Origin: an uncultured Sphaerochaeta sp. | GTDB taxonomy: Bacteria; Spirochaetota; Spirochaetia; Sphaerochaetales; Sphaerochaetaceae | DNA length: 64,000 nt | Assembly: GCF_963676285.1 (NCBI RefSeq) | Contig: NZ_OY781062.1 | Location: 124,001-188,000, forward strand | Direction: 5' to 3' | Part shown: positions 51,643 through 62,346 of the stretch, in pieces | Layout of the letters: each line of letters opens with the position of its first letter | Numbering within the stretch: position 1 is the first letter of the stretch | Notes under the pieces: model-generated | Told to the model about the DNA's origin: nothing | What the model saw: only the letters and a program-made list of their open reading frames with translations | The model's database searches: none | Translations under genes and position numbers: made by a program

Positions 51643-51687
51643 CAAGACCGTCAGCTAGGTAATACTTCCTGTATACCGACGGTCTTG
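51643..51687. terminator. Hairpin downstream of slyD
   Basis: Perfect 10-bp outer stem CAAGACCGTC/GACGGTCTTG, with inner pairing GGTAATAC/GTATACC. No clear T-run follows on the minus strand, so it may be a weak terminator or a 3'-end stabiliser for the slyD transcript. Confidence 0.5.
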
Positions 51688-51730
51688 GATATGTGATTCA
51701 GTTGGTTGAAAGAATCAATCAGAAAACAGA

Positions 51731-52195
51731 TCAGTGTACGTGACCGTGTTCAATCTCTTCCTCTGTAGCCTCACGGACATCTTCGATCTGCACATCGAAA
51801 TGGAGTGTTTCTCCAGCAAGAGGGTGGTTTGCATCCAATGTAATGGTGTCATCCACAACCTCTTTAATGGTCAGTAGCTGTACTTGACCGTCTTCTCTCT
51901 GAGCCTGAACAGTCATACCCACCTTGACTTCAGTTCCTTCAGCAAACTGATTCCTGGAAACTGCGACAGTCTGGGAAGGATCATACTCACCATACCCATC
52001 CTTGGGTTCAACGGTTACTGATACCTTGTCTCCCTTTTCTTTACCGTGCAGTTCTTTCTCCAGCCCTGGAATGATCATTCCGGAACCGACGATGAAAGAA
52101 AGCGGTTCACGGTTTTCAGAAGTATCAAGAACTGTTCCCTGGTCGTTTTTCAATGTGTAGTTCATACTTACTACATGCTTGTCAGAAATCTGCAT
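51731..52195 (-). CDS. slyD: SlyD-type FKBP peptidyl-prolyl cis-trans isomerase
   Basis: A 154-residue cytoplasmic prolyl isomerase and chaperone. FKBP core: VVSMNYTLKNDQGTVLDTSE, PLSFIVGSGMIIPGLEKELH; the inserted IF (chaperone) domain runs from VTVEPKDGYGEYDPSQTVAV to TVQAQREDGQVQLLTIKEVV; the core closes with DANHPLAGETLHFDVQIEDV. The His/Cys-rich nickel-binding tail of Escherichia coli SlyD is missing; only EHGHVH remains, as in many bacteria. The start at 52195 is used because AAGGTGG sits 8 bases upstream of it; an in-frame GTG at 52207 is too close. Confidence 0.92.
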   Translation of the reverse strand: MQISDKHVVSMNYTLKNDQGTVLDTSENREPLSFIVGSGMIIPGLEKELHGKEKGDKVSVTVEPKDGYGEYDPSQTVAVSRNQFAEGTEVKVGMTVQAQREDGQVQLLTIKEVVDDTITLDANHPLAGETLHFDVQIEDVREATEEEIEHGHVH

Positions 52196-52438
52196 AAAAA
52201 TAGCCACCTTACAAATAGATTACAACCTGTTATTCCTCTCATGAAACAAAAGCCAGCGTGGTATTACCACCATGACATGATTCTATAAAAACAACCTTCG
52301 ATATCATTCAAATTTAATGGATGTATATAGGAGATAAAAGATTGTATTTTTAGAAGCTACTAAAAATATCAGTAAACGGAAAGGGTATCGAGAACTTTTT
52401 TATGCTACCTATACTTTATTGGTTGTCCAAAAGACTGC

Positions 52439-52458
52439 TTACGGTATAATCACCGTAA
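52439..52458. terminator. Hairpin right after the GGDEF gene
   Basis: TTACGGT-ATAATC-ACCGTAA, a perfect 7-bp stem three bases beyond the stop codon of the minus-strand diguanylate cyclase gene. On the minus strand a short T-run (CTTTTGG) lies a little downstream. A weak terminator is likely. Confidence 0.45.
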
Positions 52459-52461
52459 CTT

Positions 52462-53595
52462 TCATCGCATTGCAGAGCGTTTCTGTGCATACATCCTGCT
52501 GTCGGCAACCTTGAAGAGGTCATCACTGGTAGTTCCATCCTTAGGATAGAGAGCATTTCCATAGCTTATGGATAGGTTCAGGGCAACAGATTCGATGGTT
52601 ATTGGTTCTGTAACGGCCTCTACAATCTGCTGTAATTTCTGCGTAAGGTTGTTACCTGATGTTGGGCAAGTAAGGAGGAGGATGAATTCATCGCCTCCAT
52701 AACGGATGGCTGAATCCCCATCAGTCAATCGTTCTCTTATTACCTTACCGATGTGTCGTAACACTTCATCCCCAAACATGTGTCCATACTCATCATTGAG
52801 ATTTTTAAATCCATTTACATCCAATACTGAAAGACACAGAGAGGTACCTTTGGTGGTTGCAGCCTTGAGCGCAGCGTCAAATTGTTCGGTCATCCATAAC
52901 CGATTGTTCAATCCCGTAAGCACGTCAGTACGGGCTGCGTCAAAGAGTGCCTGTCTTCCCTTGATGTTGATAATGAGAATAAATCCATATGACCAACCGA
53001 TAGCCCAGGGGACTAGCGTGAAAAAGATTATGGGGGTCAGCACCTGATTGGGATCGTTCAGGAAATCGCTGTTAAGCATTGAGAACAGCCATCGAAAGAA
53101 GAAGGCAACAAACATCAGGGCGAATGTGACTGCAATGATTATATAGACAATACGTTCAAGCCCTTTCACCTTCCATAGCAGGACCACGATGGTCAGGGCA
53201 AGGACAATCATCATGAGAAGATCATTGATCATATATCGTCCTCTTGCATTATGTAGATTCAAGACAGTCGAAAGAAGATAGACTATTCCAAACAGAATCT
53301 CAAAAGGAACGCGTACAGAGTCTAGAGGATGAAGACCCTTGAACTTGATGGCCCCCTCGAAGATAAGCAGTGGAGTGGTAATTGTGGCAATATTGTTCAG
53401 TACAATGGCGATACTGCCAAGCGTTGGTTCCAGCCACATGGGAAAGAATCCTAATGTAGTCAGTAGTGCTCCAACTGCCCAAAGGCTGGTGCCCTGTAAT
53501 GTAGGGTATAATCGCCAGATGAAAATCATCATAACGGAAGTGAGAATTCCAACTGTAAGAAGCACCGATCCCAGCGTTGGATAATGTAACGACAT
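52462..53595 (-). CDS. Membrane diguanylate cyclase (GGDEF)
   Basis: A 377-residue protein that would make cyclic di-GMP from two GTP. Six or seven hydrophobic segments fill residues ~5-205 (VLLTVGILTSVMMIFIWRLY, WAVGALLTTLGFFPMWL, IMIVLALTIVVLLW and others), an uncharacterised sensor region. The GGDEF domain spans ~215-375: DVLTGLNNRLWMTEQF, VLDVNGFKNLNDEYGHMFGD and the active loop RYGGDEFILLL. The product-inhibition I-site (RxxD five residues before GGDEF) is replaced by TDGD, so feedback inhibition is probably absent. AAGGGA precedes the ATG. Single gene. Confidence 0.9.
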   Translation of the reverse strand: MSLHYPTLGSVLLTVGILTSVMMIFIWRLYPTLQGTSLWAVGALLTTLGFFPMWLEPTLGSIAIVLNNIATITTPLLIFEGAIKFKGLHPLDSVRVPFEILFGIVYLLSTVLNLHNARGRYMINDLLMMIVLALTIVVLLWKVKGLERIVYIIIAVTFALMFVAFFFRWLFSMLNSDFLNDPNQVLTPIIFFTLVPWAIGWSYGFILIINIKGRQALFDAARTDVLTGLNNRLWMTEQFDAALKAATTKGTSLCLSVLDVNGFKNLNDEYGHMFGDEVLRHIGKVIRERLTDGDSAIRYGGDEFILLLTCPTSGNNLTQKLQQIVEAVTEPITIESVALNLSISYGNALYPKDGTTSDDLFKVADSRMYAQKRSAMR

Positions 53596-53758
53596 CTAAT
53601 CCCTTCTTATGAAGTTATTGCTAGAAAACTATTGGTAGTGTAGTACACGATGATGATAACCACAATGAGCTGACGTATCTTGTTCCAGAACCAGAAGGTA
53701 GTATTAACATATCAGTCCATTCTCACTTTGAATTGTCCATCCAAGACTACAGCACAGA

Positions 53759-53787
53759 AAGCCCGTCCTTTATAGTAGGGCGGGCTT
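53759..53787 (-). terminator. Terminator of the pyruvate dehydrogenase operon
   Basis: AAGCCCGTCCT pairs with AGGGCGGGCTT around TTATAGT. Read on the minus strand it follows the lpd stop by 13 bases and is followed by TTTCTG. Confidence 0.75.
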
Positions 53788-53800
53788 CCGATTGTTGTGC

Positions 53801-55207
53801 TTACCTGTTCAGAGTATCAGTTGCTGTACCTTCTGCAAGTTCTGCTGCAACTGCAAAGGTCTCACTGAGGGTAGGGTGAGGATGGATGCTGAGGGCAATA
53901 TCCTCGGCAACTGTACCCATCTCCAAGGCAATTACCGCCTCAGAGATAAGCTCACCTGCATTCTTTCCACAGATCCCAGCTCCGAGCAATCGTCCTGTCT
54001 TCTCATCAAAGAGCGCCTTGCTGACCCCCTCTGCTGCAACAGCACTTAGTGCCCTACCGTTTGCCATCCAAGGGAAAGAACCCTTCTTGTAGGCTATTCC
54101 CTTCTCCTTGGCCTCATTTTCACTTAGGCCAACCCATGCAACTTCAGGGCTGGTATAAGCAACTGAGGGAACTCCCATGGGAGTGAAGGCTGATGCTTGT
54201 CCTGAGGCTACCTCAGCGGCCACCTTGCCCTGATGACTGCTCTTATGGGCGAGCATAGGGTCTCCCACAACATCCCCAATGGCAAAGATATGAGGAACAT
54301 TGGTCCTGAGCTTCTTGTCCACCTCAATCCAACCACGACCAGTTGTCTTGATACTCGTGTTCTCAAGTGCTATTCGGTCGGAATTGACTTTTCTTCCCAC
54401 TGCAACCAGTACAGCATCAGCATCGATGGTGGAGGGAGCCTTATCCCCAGCCAGATGGAGCGTAAGTGAATCCTTCTTTGCTTCTACCTTTTCCACCTTT
54501 GTGGAGGTATAGATGGCTTCATACTGCTTCTTGAGTTTCTTCACCAATGGCTGCTTGAGATCTCTGTCAGCAGGGGGTATCAAGGAATCCATCATCTCGA
54601 TGATGGTAATCTTTGAACCAAGCGCATGGTACATGGTAGCTACTTCAAGACCTATGATACCTCCCCCTATGATCGCAAGCCGATCGGGGATGTGCGTGAG
54701 TTCCAAAGCCTTGGTAGAATCCCAGATTCGTTCATCTTCGTAAGGAATCCCGGGGATCTGTACCGAGCGGGACCCGACTGCGATGATCAGGTCCTCGAAG
54801 GTAAGTTTCAGCTCTTCCTTCTCTGTCACTACCTTCAGTTCATTATCAGAGAGGAAGGACCCTTCTCCAACAATACGTTCGACTTTCCTGGCCTTGCATA
54901 GTGAGTCCAGCCCGGAGGTAAGGGTTTTAATAACCGAATCCCTATGGGATCTGATCTTCTCCAGGTCAAAGGTAGGCTTTCCGAAGGAGACTCCAAGGGG
55001 AGCCAGCTTCTCAGCCTCTTCGATTACTTCTGCAATGTGCAGCAATGTCTTGGAAGGAATGCAACCTACATTCAGACATACCCCTCCCAGTACTGCACTT
55101 TTCTCAATGATGGTAACCTTCCTACCTAAATCAGCGGCACGGAATGCCGCGCTATACCCACCGGGTCCTCCTCCGAGGACCACAAAGTCTGTTTTCTTCT
55201 CTTGCAT
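53801..55207 (-). CDS. lpdA: Dihydrolipoyl dehydrogenase (E3)
   Basis: A 468-residue FAD enzyme that re-oxidises the lipoyl arm of the pyruvate dehydrogenase complex and passes electrons to NAD+. FAD site: FVVLGGGPGGYSAAFRAADL; redox disulfide GGVCLNVGCIPSKTLLH; NAD site LAIIGGGIIGLEVATMYHAL; FAD contact IFAIGDVVGDPMLAHKSSHQ; C-terminal catalytic dyad near SIHPHPTLSE. Length is standard. AAGGAGGTGGG precedes the ATG, 14 bp after the E2 stop, so it is the third gene of the operon. Confidence 0.95.
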   Translation of the reverse strand: MQEKKTDFVVLGGGPGGYSAAFRAADLGRKVTIIEKSAVLGGVCLNVGCIPSKTLLHIAEVIEEAEKLAPLGVSFGKPTFDLEKIRSHRDSVIKTLTSGLDSLCKARKVERIVGEGSFLSDNELKVVTEKEELKLTFEDLIIAVGSRSVQIPGIPYEDERIWDSTKALELTHIPDRLAIIGGGIIGLEVATMYHALGSKITIIEMMDSLIPPADRDLKQPLVKKLKKQYEAIYTSTKVEKVEAKKDSLTLHLAGDKAPSTIDADAVLVAVGRKVNSDRIALENTSIKTTGRGWIEVDKKLRTNVPHIFAIGDVVGDPMLAHKSSHQGKVAAEVASGQASAFTPMGVPSVAYTSPEVAWVGLSENEAKEKGIAYKKGSFPWMANGRALSAVAAEGVSKALFDEKTGRLLGAGICGKNAGELISEAVIALEMGTVAEDIALSIHPHPTLSETFAVAAELAEGTATDTLNR

Positions 55208-55221
55208 CTGTACCCACCTCC

Positions 55222-56550
55222 TTAGAGTAGTACTCGTCGCAAATCGCCCAAAAGGGATGCGAGATACGTAGTAAAGCGAACCCCGGCAGCACCATCAATG
55301 ACTCGATGGTCATAGGCTACTGAGAAGGGTAGAACGTCTCGGGGCGTAAACTCCTTGCCATTCCAAACCGGCTTCTTTGCAAGTCTTGAGACTCCAAGGA
55401 TTGCAACCTGCGGTGGATTGATCAGGGGAGTGAATCCAGTACCCCCGATCCCTCCAAGGCTTGAGATACTGAACGATCCTCCTGAGAGGTCCTCCGGTTT
55501 CAGCTTCCTGTCCCGGGCTCGCTGGCTGATGCTTGCAAGCTCCCTTGCAATCTCTGTAACGCTCTTCTTGTCTGCATCCTTCAGGACCGGTACGATCAAG
55601 CCCTCGGGGGTGTCGACCGCAATACCGATATGGTAGTAGTGCTTGAGGATCAACTCACCACTGTCTTCATCAAAGGAAGCGTTCATCTCAGGGAATTTCT
55701 TCAATGCTGCAACAACAGCCTTAACGATGAAGGGGAGGATGCTGATACTCACAGGGTCTTCACTTCTCTTCATCTCCTCCTTGATCGTTCTCCTCAATGC
55801 TTCAAGATCGGTGACATCAGCCTCGTCATACTGGGTGACATGGGGGATGATCTGCCAGCTTTTCTGCAGATGTGGTCCCGATATTTTCTGGATACGGGTA
55901 AGCTTCTTACGTTCAACCTCCCCGTACTTTGAGAAGTCTTCCAGCTCAATCTTGCCGAAGGAAGCCGGAGTACCACCACCGCTCAGTGCCTTTTTCACCA
56001 AAGCCTGCACATCCTCATGCAGGATACGACCATTGGGCCCGCTTCCCTTTACCTTTGCGAGATCAACTCCGAGTTCCCTTGCATATTTGCGTAGGGAAGG
56101 GGTTGCATGGTATACAGCACCAGGAGCCTGTTCATTGACAAGATCCGGTTTTTCTTCTTGTTGAACTTGCTGTGTCGGTTGTTCGGGCTTGGGTGGTTCT
56201 ACGACTTCTTCAACCTTCTTTTCTTGGTCTTTTACTTCTTCTTTTTCTTTTGGCTGCTCTTTTTTAGGCTTTTCCTCAGTACTCTTCTTCTCTTGTTCCT
56301 CTTCACCTTCAGCTTCGATTTCAATCTCAGCTACCGGAGAGTCCTTTGAGACAGCGTCTCCCTCTTTGACCAGAACCTTTGTTATGGTTCCTGCAAAGGG
56401 AGAGGGGATGTCAATGACAGCCTTCTCACTTTCAAGCGCTACTACTGAGTCATCGATCGCGATAACATCACCAACCTTGATGTAAACATCAATGATTGGT
56501 ACATCAGAGAAATCCCCGATATCTGGTACTAGAATTTGTTTTGTTGCCAT
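55222..56550 (-). CDS. aceF: Dihydrolipoamide acetyltransferase (E2 of pyruvate dehydrogenase)
   Basis: A 442-residue E2 core protein. One lipoyl domain (~1-80) with the lipoylated Lys in [17 protein letters not shown] long Glu/Lys/Pro-rich linker (~85-140) takes the place of extra lipoyl domains. The peripheral-subunit-binding domain is [20 protein letters not shown] with [14 protein letters not shown]. The catalytic domain (~205-442) ends with [20 protein letters not shown], holding the His and Asp of the active site. It transfers acetyl from lipoamide to CoA. GGAGAG precedes the ATG. It lies between E1 and E3 in the same operon. Confidence 0.93.
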   Translation of the reverse strand: MATKQILVPDIGDFSDVPIIDVYIKVGDVIAIDDSVVALESEKAVIDIPSPFAGTITKVLVKEGDAVSKDSPVAEIEIEAEGEEEQEKKSTEEKPKKEQPKEKEEVKDQEKKVEEVVEPPKPEQPTQQVQQEEKPDLVNEQAPGAVYHATPSLRKYARELGVDLAKVKGSGPNGRILHEDVQALVKKALSGGGTPASFGKIELEDFSKYGEVERKKLTRIQKISGPHLQKSWQIIPHVTQYDEADVTDLEALRRTIKEEMKRSEDPVSISILPFIVKAVVAALKKFPEMNASFDEDSGELILKHYYHIGIAVDTPEGLIVPVLKDADKKSVTEIARELASISQRARDRKLKPEDLSGGSFSISSLGGIGGTGFTPLINPPQVAILGVSRLAKKPVWNGKEFTPRDVLPFSVAYDHRVIDGAAGVRFTTYLASLLGDLRRVLL

Positions 56551-56563
56551 ACTGTATCTCTCC

Positions 56564-59230
56564 TTAACTCAGTAATGGATTGGGCTTGTCGACATCGATA
56601 GCATACTTCTTGATCGCTTCGCTCACTTTCTTGGCAGGAATGGTACCTTCATCGGCAAGGCCTTTCAGCGCTGCAACTGCAATGTAGTACCTGTCAACCT
56701 CAAAGAAGGTCCTCAGTGCATGTCTGAAATCAGATCTTCCAAATCCATCAGTACCAAGAATGGTAACCTTGGAATTGGGAATGAGTCTCCTGATCTGTTC
56801 AGGATATGCCCTGATATAATCGGTGCTTATCACCACTGGACCGTCATGTCCTTCCATCACCTTGGTCAGATACGGAATCTTGGCCTTGCCTTCTGGGTGG
56901 GTGAGGTTGTATCGCTCTGCCTCAACACCGTCACGGTGCAGTTCATTGACCCCGGGGATACTCCAGATGTCAGACTCCACACCGAAGTCCTTTGACAGGA
57001 GTTCAGCTGCTTCTATGACTTCCCTAAGGATTGTTCCACTTCCCATCAACTGCACGACAGGATTCTTGTTCTTCTTTGCTTTCCGGAAGAGATAGGCACC
57101 TTTCTTGATCCCTTCCTCAGCCCCCTTGGGCATCTCTGGATGGGTGTAGTTCTCATTCATCAGTGTGATGTAGTAGAAGATGTTCTCATCATCCTCATAC
57201 ATACGCTTCATTCCATCCTGGATGATCACAGCAAGTTCATAGGAAAAAGTAGGGTCATATGCCTGACAGGTGGGGTGGGTGGATGCCAAGAGCAGTCCAT
57301 GACCATCCTCATGTTGCAATCCTTCCCCGTTCAGGGTGGTTCTTCCTGCAGTTGCTCCCATCAGGAAGCCCTTTGCACGACTGTCTCCAGCAGCATAGAT
57401 GAAGTCACCTACTCGCTGGAAACCGAAAATGGAATAGAAAATGAAGAAGGGGATCATCGAAACCTGATGGTTTGCATAACTTGTGGCTGCTGCTATCCAC
57501 GAGGACATCGCACCGGCCTCAGAGATTCCTTCTTCGAGAATCTGTCCTTTCTTGTCTTCTCGATACCACAGGAATGATTCCTTATCAACCGGCTCATACA
57601 GCTGGCCATCCGGTGCATAGATGCCAATTTGTCTGAAGAGGCCCTCCATGCCAAAGGTTCTGGCTTCATCAGAGACAATGGGTACAATCCTCTCTCCTAT
57701 GTTCTTGTCCTTAACCAGCTTGGTAAGCAGGCGGACAAAGGCCATGGTAGTGGAAAGTTCTCTCTCCCCAGTGGAGGCATGCATATCCTCAAAGCTCTTG
57801 GTTGTGGGGACCGTCAGTTTTTCGCCATCCTTATGGCGGTAGGGTACAGGTCCTCCCATTATCTCGCGGCGCCTGGCAAGGAATTTGCCTTCTTTGCTCT
57901 CAGGATCCGGTTTGATAAACACCATACTCTTTGCCTGTTCATCATCAATGGGTACATGGAAATGGTCCCTGAAGGCGAGAAGATCGCTCTCTTCCATGTG
58001 CTTCAGGTTATGAGCACCCATAGCACCCTCTCCGCTGCCCATGCCAAAGCCCTTGATGGTCTTGAACAGAATGACCGTAGGTTTTCCCTTGTGGTTTGTT
58101 GCTGCATGGAATGCCTGGTAGATCTTTCTGGGGTCATGGCCTCCACGGCTTAACTGCCAAAGATCCTTATCCGTCATCCCTTCAACAAGCGATTCAAGGT
58201 ACTCATCTCCAGAGAAGAGTTTTTCTCTCAGATATGCTGGGCCTCTAGCTTGCAGGGTCTGGAACTCACCATCAACCATGGTTGCCAGTTTCTGCAGGAG
58301 AATACCCTTGGTATCCTTCTCAAGGATGGCGTCCCATTCAGTTCCCCAGATAACCTTGATTACATTCCACCCAGCACCTCTGAACTTTCCTTCAAGTTCC
58401 TGGATTATCTTTCCATTACCACGAACCGGTCCATCGAGACGTTGCAGGTTGCAGTTAACCACAAAGATAAGGTTATCAAGCTTCTCCCTGGAAGCAAGCG
58501 AGAGTGCTGAAAGTGATTCTGGCTCATCAGACTCTCCGTCTCCCATAAAGACCCAGACCTTCCTGTCTCCACTTTCCTTCAAGCCCCTGTCTTCCATATA
58601 TTTCATGAATCGTGCCTGATAGATAGCCATCGAAGGACCAAGGCCCATCGAAACGGTTGGGAACTGCCAGAATTCCGGCATCAGGTAGGGGTGTGGATAG
58701 GAAGAGAGTCCCTTGCCCCCTGTCTCCTGTCTGAAATGTTCCAGTTGTTCTTCGCTCAGTCGTCCTTCTATATAGGCCCGGGCATACATGCCAGGAGAGG
58801 AGTGACCTTGGAAGTAGATCATATCAGCGCCGTGTTCGGATTCTGGTCCCTTGAAGAACCAATTGAAGCCTACTTCATACATTGCTGAAGAGGATGAGTA
58901 GCTGGCGATATGCCCGCCCAATCCTTTTCCATCTTCATTTGCCTTGGCTACCATTACCATGGCATTCCATCGAACAAATGCTGATACATTTCGTGCAATA
59001 AGCGATTCTTCCGGTGGAATGACCGCATTGCTGTCTAGGTTTGTTGTATTGATATAGGGGCTAATAACCCCAGGGGATGTGGTAACACCTTTGTTACGTG
59101 CAACTTGGGTAAGTTCTGAAAGCAAATAATCAGTTTTCTGATCGCCTTCATGCTCTATGACACCCTCTAACGACTCCAGCCAATCTTTCGTCTCTGCAGG
59201 GTCTGGATCATGAAAAATCTTTTTACTCAT
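56564..59230 (-). CDS. aceE: Pyruvate dehydrogenase E1, homodimeric type
   Basis: An 888-residue E1 of the AceE (single-chain) type that decarboxylates pyruvate and acetylates the E2 lipoyl group. Early motif: [40 protein letters not shown]. Thiamine diphosphate and Mg2+ site: [14 protein letters not shown] up to [12 protein letters not shown] (GDG...NCN). Pyrimidine-side domain: [21 protein letters not shown]-terminal domain ending [20 protein letters not shown]. Length is normal. GGAGG precedes the ATG, and aceF and lpd follow. The 513-bp gap upstream (59231-59743) contains the operon promoter and the leader of the divergent hydrolase gene; no gene is seen in it. Confidence 0.95.
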   Translation of the reverse strand: MSKKIFHDPDPAETKDWLESLEGVIEHEGDQKTDYLLSELTQVARNKGVTTSPGVISPYINTTNLDSNAVIPPEESLIARNVSAFVRWNAMVMVAKANEDGKGLGGHIASYSSSSAMYEVGFNWFFKGPESEHGADMIYFQGHSSPGMYARAYIEGRLSEEQLEHFRQETGGKGLSSYPHPYLMPEFWQFPTVSMGLGPSMAIYQARFMKYMEDRGLKESGDRKVWVFMGDGESDEPESLSALSLASREKLDNLIFVVNCNLQRLDGPVRGNGKIIQELEGKFRGAGWNVIKVIWGTEWDAILEKDTKGILLQKLATMVDGEFQTLQARGPAYLREKLFSGDEYLESLVEGMTDKDLWQLSRGGHDPRKIYQAFHAATNHKGKPTVILFKTIKGFGMGSGEGAMGAHNLKHMEESDLLAFRDHFHVPIDDEQAKSMVFIKPDPESKEGKFLARRREIMGGPVPYRHKDGEKLTVPTTKSFEDMHASTGERELSTTMAFVRLLTKLVKDKNIGERIVPIVSDEARTFGMEGLFRQIGIYAPDGQLYEPVDKESFLWYREDKKGQILEEGISEAGAMSSWIAAATSYANHQVSMIPFFIFYSIFGFQRVGDFIYAAGDSRAKGFLMGATAGRTTLNGEGLQHEDGHGLLLASTHPTCQAYDPTFSYELAVIIQDGMKRMYEDDENIFYYITLMNENYTHPEMPKGAEEGIKKGAYLFRKAKKNKNPVVQLMGSGTILREVIEAAELLSKDFGVESDIWSIPGVNELHRDGVEAERYNLTHPEGKAKIPYLTKVMEGHDGPVVISTDYIRAYPEQIRRLIPNSKVTILGTDGFGRSDFRHALRTFFEVDRYYIAVAALKGLADEGTIPAKKVSEAIKKYAIDVDKPNPLLS

Positions 59231-59743
59231 ACTTTTCCTCCGATAGTGAGTGTACGTACTTACAGCATTCTTTAAACAAAAAATAACGTCTGTATGTCTT
59301 TAAAATATACTACCGGAATAGTAGAAATTCAACATGAGAATCTGGTGAATACTGAATAATCCATATCATTAAGAGTAAAAAAATATATTTGTTATAAAGA
59401 GTTGTATAATAATAGTACAAAATAAAGTATTGGGCAATATAAAATGGATCCTTCTCTGTTTCCTGCTTATCCTTGTCGAGTGATTCTCATGTCAGCTCAT
59501 ACTTGGAGTCATCCAAAATGGATAGTTCCAATATGTTAGTGGGAAAATGAGGGATGCAAGGGTCAAGAAGCAGATGCATACATACATTGATAAGTTGTTA
59601 ACTAATAGAATGCGTAGTGAATATAACTTCAGCTTCTATACCAAAATCCTGAATCCATAGAATTATTGATTGAAAAGGAATATTACACACCTTATACTAT
59701 CTACAGGAAGAATAAAAATTCTACAGAACAAAAAGGAGGCCTT

Positions 59744-61534
59744 ATGAACACTAGGAAAACTCGGACAATCCTGTATCTCGCCATTGTCTTGATGGTTGGG
59801 GGAAGCTTCCTAGGCAGTTGGGTGAATTCAGGAATGGGAAAAGCAAAGGTAGAGGAAGTAGCAATCTGGCAAGAGCCAGGATTCAAGGTGAGTGGGAATC
59901 TTTATACACCGAGGAATATTGAAGGAAAGGCTCCAGCAATTCTGGCGATCCATGGATTGAATAATCAAAAGAATCACATGGCAAATACTGCATTAGAGTT
60001 TGCTCGTAGAGGGTATATAGTGCTTTCCATGGATATGAGTGGCCATGGGCGGTCAACCGGTAAAAATCTCGACCACGGTGCTGGTGGACCTGCAGGTCTA
60101 GCTTATTTGCGAAGTCTTCCAAACGTTGATACAGAAAATATTGGTATCGTAGGGATGTCACAAGGAGGTTTTGCAGGTGCAATGGGAGCGATCACCTCCA
60201 ACCCAGATGGGTACTCCTCAGTCTTTTTTATGGAATCAGAGGTCAATGCACCTGGTTCAATGGATCTCTCAGCTGCCAAGTATGTGAAGAATGCTGCATT
60301 CAACATTGGTACTGTTACTGAATTGGGTGTCATGATATTCATTGGAAAGGGCTCGGATGCACCCGTATCCCCTGTGCTACAGCCCCTGTTTGGGACTGAG
60401 GACCCAATTGAAATTGAGAAGATCTATGGTTCGATTGAGGATGGAACTGCAAGAATTCTCTACCAACCATGGGAGAATCATGCGGGTTCAACCGATTCAA
60501 TACCTGCAATAAAGAATGCATTGGAGTGGATGCAGCTTACGTTGGAAGGTGGAACTGGTCTTTCTCAAAACAAACAAATCTGGCCAATCAAGCTTGTTGG
60601 TACCGCCCTTGCTTTGTTTGGAGCTATGCTATTCCTTTTCCCCATGGGGTCTCTGTTGCTTGAATCAAGATATTTCAAGGAACTCAAGGAGGAAGTACCA
60701 GAGTATCGTGGTTATAGAAAGAGAGAGTGGTGGATAGGTGCACTGATTACCACTTCACTTGGTCCTCTTTTGTATCTATTTGTATGGAACAATATGTTTT
60801 TTGTTCCTTGGATCGCCCCAAACAGAATCTGGCCCCAAAACTTCACGAATGTGTATATGGTTTGGTCGATTCTCGTAGGAATCATCAGTATAATCCTTCT
60901 GGTTGCAGGGCATTTCTTGGTACTGAAAAAACGAGGAGCAGGTTTGGTTCAGTATGGACTCACCGATACCACAGAGACATTCAATTGGACAAGAATCCGT
61001 AAATCGTTCTTGCTGGCTGTCATTATCTTGGTCCCTGTATACCTATTGTTGGTATTCGTTGATGCTGTATGGCATGTTGACTTCAGGGCGTGGGTACTAA
61101 CACTGCTGCCGCTGACAGGAAAACGATTCTTGGCTTTTCTTGGCTATCTTGTACCATTCTCAATATTCTTTATTCCTCAAGGAATATCGTTTGCTGGTTT
61201 TCAAAGACCTGGAAATGGAAAGCTCAGTTTGGGAAAAGAGATGCTTATCAACTCGGTTGTACTGACTCTTGGCGCAGCAATCTGGTTATTATTGTTATAT
61301 ATCCCAATTATTGCAGGAGGTTCCATTATCTTTGGCGCCGATCCATTGACACAAACTGCTGCTGGGATGGGTGGAATATACTATCTGCCGTTGCTGGTTT
61401 TGTGGCCATTGGTTGCTTGTTTATACACCTACTTCTTCCGTAAAACGGGTAGGGTTTATGTAGGCACCAGTATAGTCACGCTGTTTATTGTGTGGTACTT
61501 AGCTGCAGCTGGTTCTTTTGCAGTTATGTTGTAG
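59744..61534 (+). CDS. Membrane-anchored alpha/beta hydrolase with multi-span C-terminal half
   Basis: A 596-residue protein. An N-terminal membrane helix (TILYLAIVLMVGGSFLGSWV) is followed by an alpha/beta hydrolase domain (~40-275) with the oxyanion block AILAIHGLNNQKNH, the nucleophile elbow GIVGMSQGGFAGAMG and the Asp/His region ending QPWENHAGSTDSIPA. The C-terminal half has about eight membrane helices, starting LVGTALALFGAMLFLFPMG and ending IVTLFIVWYLAAAGSFAVML. This fusion occurs in firmicutes and spirochaetes but its substrate is unknown; a lipid or peptidase role is possible. AAAGGAGG precedes the ATG. A MarR-type gene follows downstream of a terminator and may control it. Confidence 0.8.
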   Translation: MNTRKTRTILYLAIVLMVGGSFLGSWVNSGMGKAKVEEVAIWQEPGFKVSGNLYTPRNIEGKAPAILAIHGLNNQKNHMANTALEFARRGYIVLSMDMSGHGRSTGKNLDHGAGGPAGLAYLRSLPNVDTENIGIVGMSQGGFAGAMGAITSNPDGYSSVFFMESEVNAPGSMDLSAAKYVKNAAFNIGTVTELGVMIFIGKGSDAPVSPVLQPLFGTEDPIEIEKIYGSIEDGTARILYQPWENHAGSTDSIPAIKNALEWMQLTLEGGTGLSQNKQIWPIKLVGTALALFGAMLFLFPMGSLLLESRYFKELKEEVPEYRGYRKREWWIGALITTSLGPLLYLFVWNNMFFVPWIAPNRIWPQNFTNVYMVWSILVGIISIILLVAGHFLVLKKRGAGLVQYGLTDTTETFNWTRIRKSFLLAVIILVPVYLLLVFVDAVWHVDFRAWVLTLLPLTGKRFLAFLGYLVPFSIFFIPQGISFAGFQRPGNGKLSLGKEMLINSVVLTLGAAIWLLLLYIPIIAGGSIIFGADPLTQTAAGMGGIYYLPLLVLWPLVACLYTYFFRKTGRVYVGTSIVTLFIVWYLAAAGSFAVML

Positions 61535-61557
61535 ATTGGTTTTTATTCAAACGTTCT

Positions 61558-61602
61558 AGCCATAGTACTCTGACAAGTTCATGGTGCTATGGCTTTGTGT
61601 TT
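61558..61602 (+). terminator. Terminator after the membrane hydrolase gene
   Basis: AGCCATAGTAC (61558-61568) pairs with GTGCTATGGCT (61584-61594), one G-T pair, followed by TTGTGTTTT. Confidence 0.75.
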
Positions 61603-61701
61603 TAAGAAACAGTGGGTATGGTATACTCTGTTGAAATATGCTTAGATTGTAATTATTTTTGAAAGAACCTTCATAAGAGTTCATACAGTTTGGAGTGTTT
61701 C

Positions 61702-62211
61702 ATGGAATTGACCTGGATGGGACGTTATAGAAACCTAGTCGGACAATTGATCAGATATGCCAACATATACGTTCGTGGATATAATATTGAATTGGGTGGA
61801 GAAGAGGGGATAACCCTTTCAGCACAAAGCTGGCAGGTCTTGGAGTGTATCATCGAGCACGAGGATGAAACTCTTAAGATGGCAGAGCTTTCTAAATACC
61901 TTGGTATGCCTCAAAGTACTTTCTCAAAGTATGTAAAGAAACTGGTTGAACAAAATCTAGCTGAACGATATCGAAAAGAAGATAACCGAAAAGAAGTTAT
62001 TCTAAGACCATCGGAATATGGAAGAGATTTCTATGTCCATAAAAGCAAGGGTCTCTTGGAATTAGGGTATAAGGAAATGTTCAACCTACTGGAGAATGTA
62101 CCAGATGAAGCACTGAACGCGATGGTATCAGCGATAGAAAATCTCGCAAACCATCTTGAGATGGACACCAACGAATTTTCCAAAACCCGCCTGATAAAGC
62201 TCGAAGACTAG
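61702..62211 (+). CDS. MarR-family transcriptional regulator
   Basis: A 169-residue winged-helix regulator: helical start (RYRNLVGQLIRYANIYVRGY), helix-turn-helix (LKMAELSKYLGMPQSTFSKY and VKKLVEQNLAERY), wing DNRKEVILRPSEYGRDF and a C-terminal dimer helix. Length is a little above the family mean because of an extended N-terminus. GGAG lies 6 bases before the ATG at 61702; an in-frame TTG at 61690 is too close to it. It stands between the membrane hydrolase and the BTAD regulator genes and may repress the hydrolase gene. Confidence 0.85.
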   Translation: MELTWMGRYRNLVGQLIRYANIYVRGYNIELGGEEGITLSAQSWQVLECIIEHEDETLKMAELSKYLGMPQSTFSKYVKKLVEQNLAERYRKEDNRKEVILRPSEYGRDFYVHKSKGLLELGYKEMFNLLENVPDEALNAMVSAIENLANHLEMDTNEFSKTRLIKLED

Positions 62212-62346
62212 CTGATTCTGCGATCAGTGGTTCCAAAATCCTGCTAAGTGAATACATTACCTTCAAGTGAGATAGGTGTATAACCCTAGATTCCTCTGTA
62301 ATTTGGGTGTAAGGTAAAAGCAAGACGGATTGGTAAGGATCATCAG

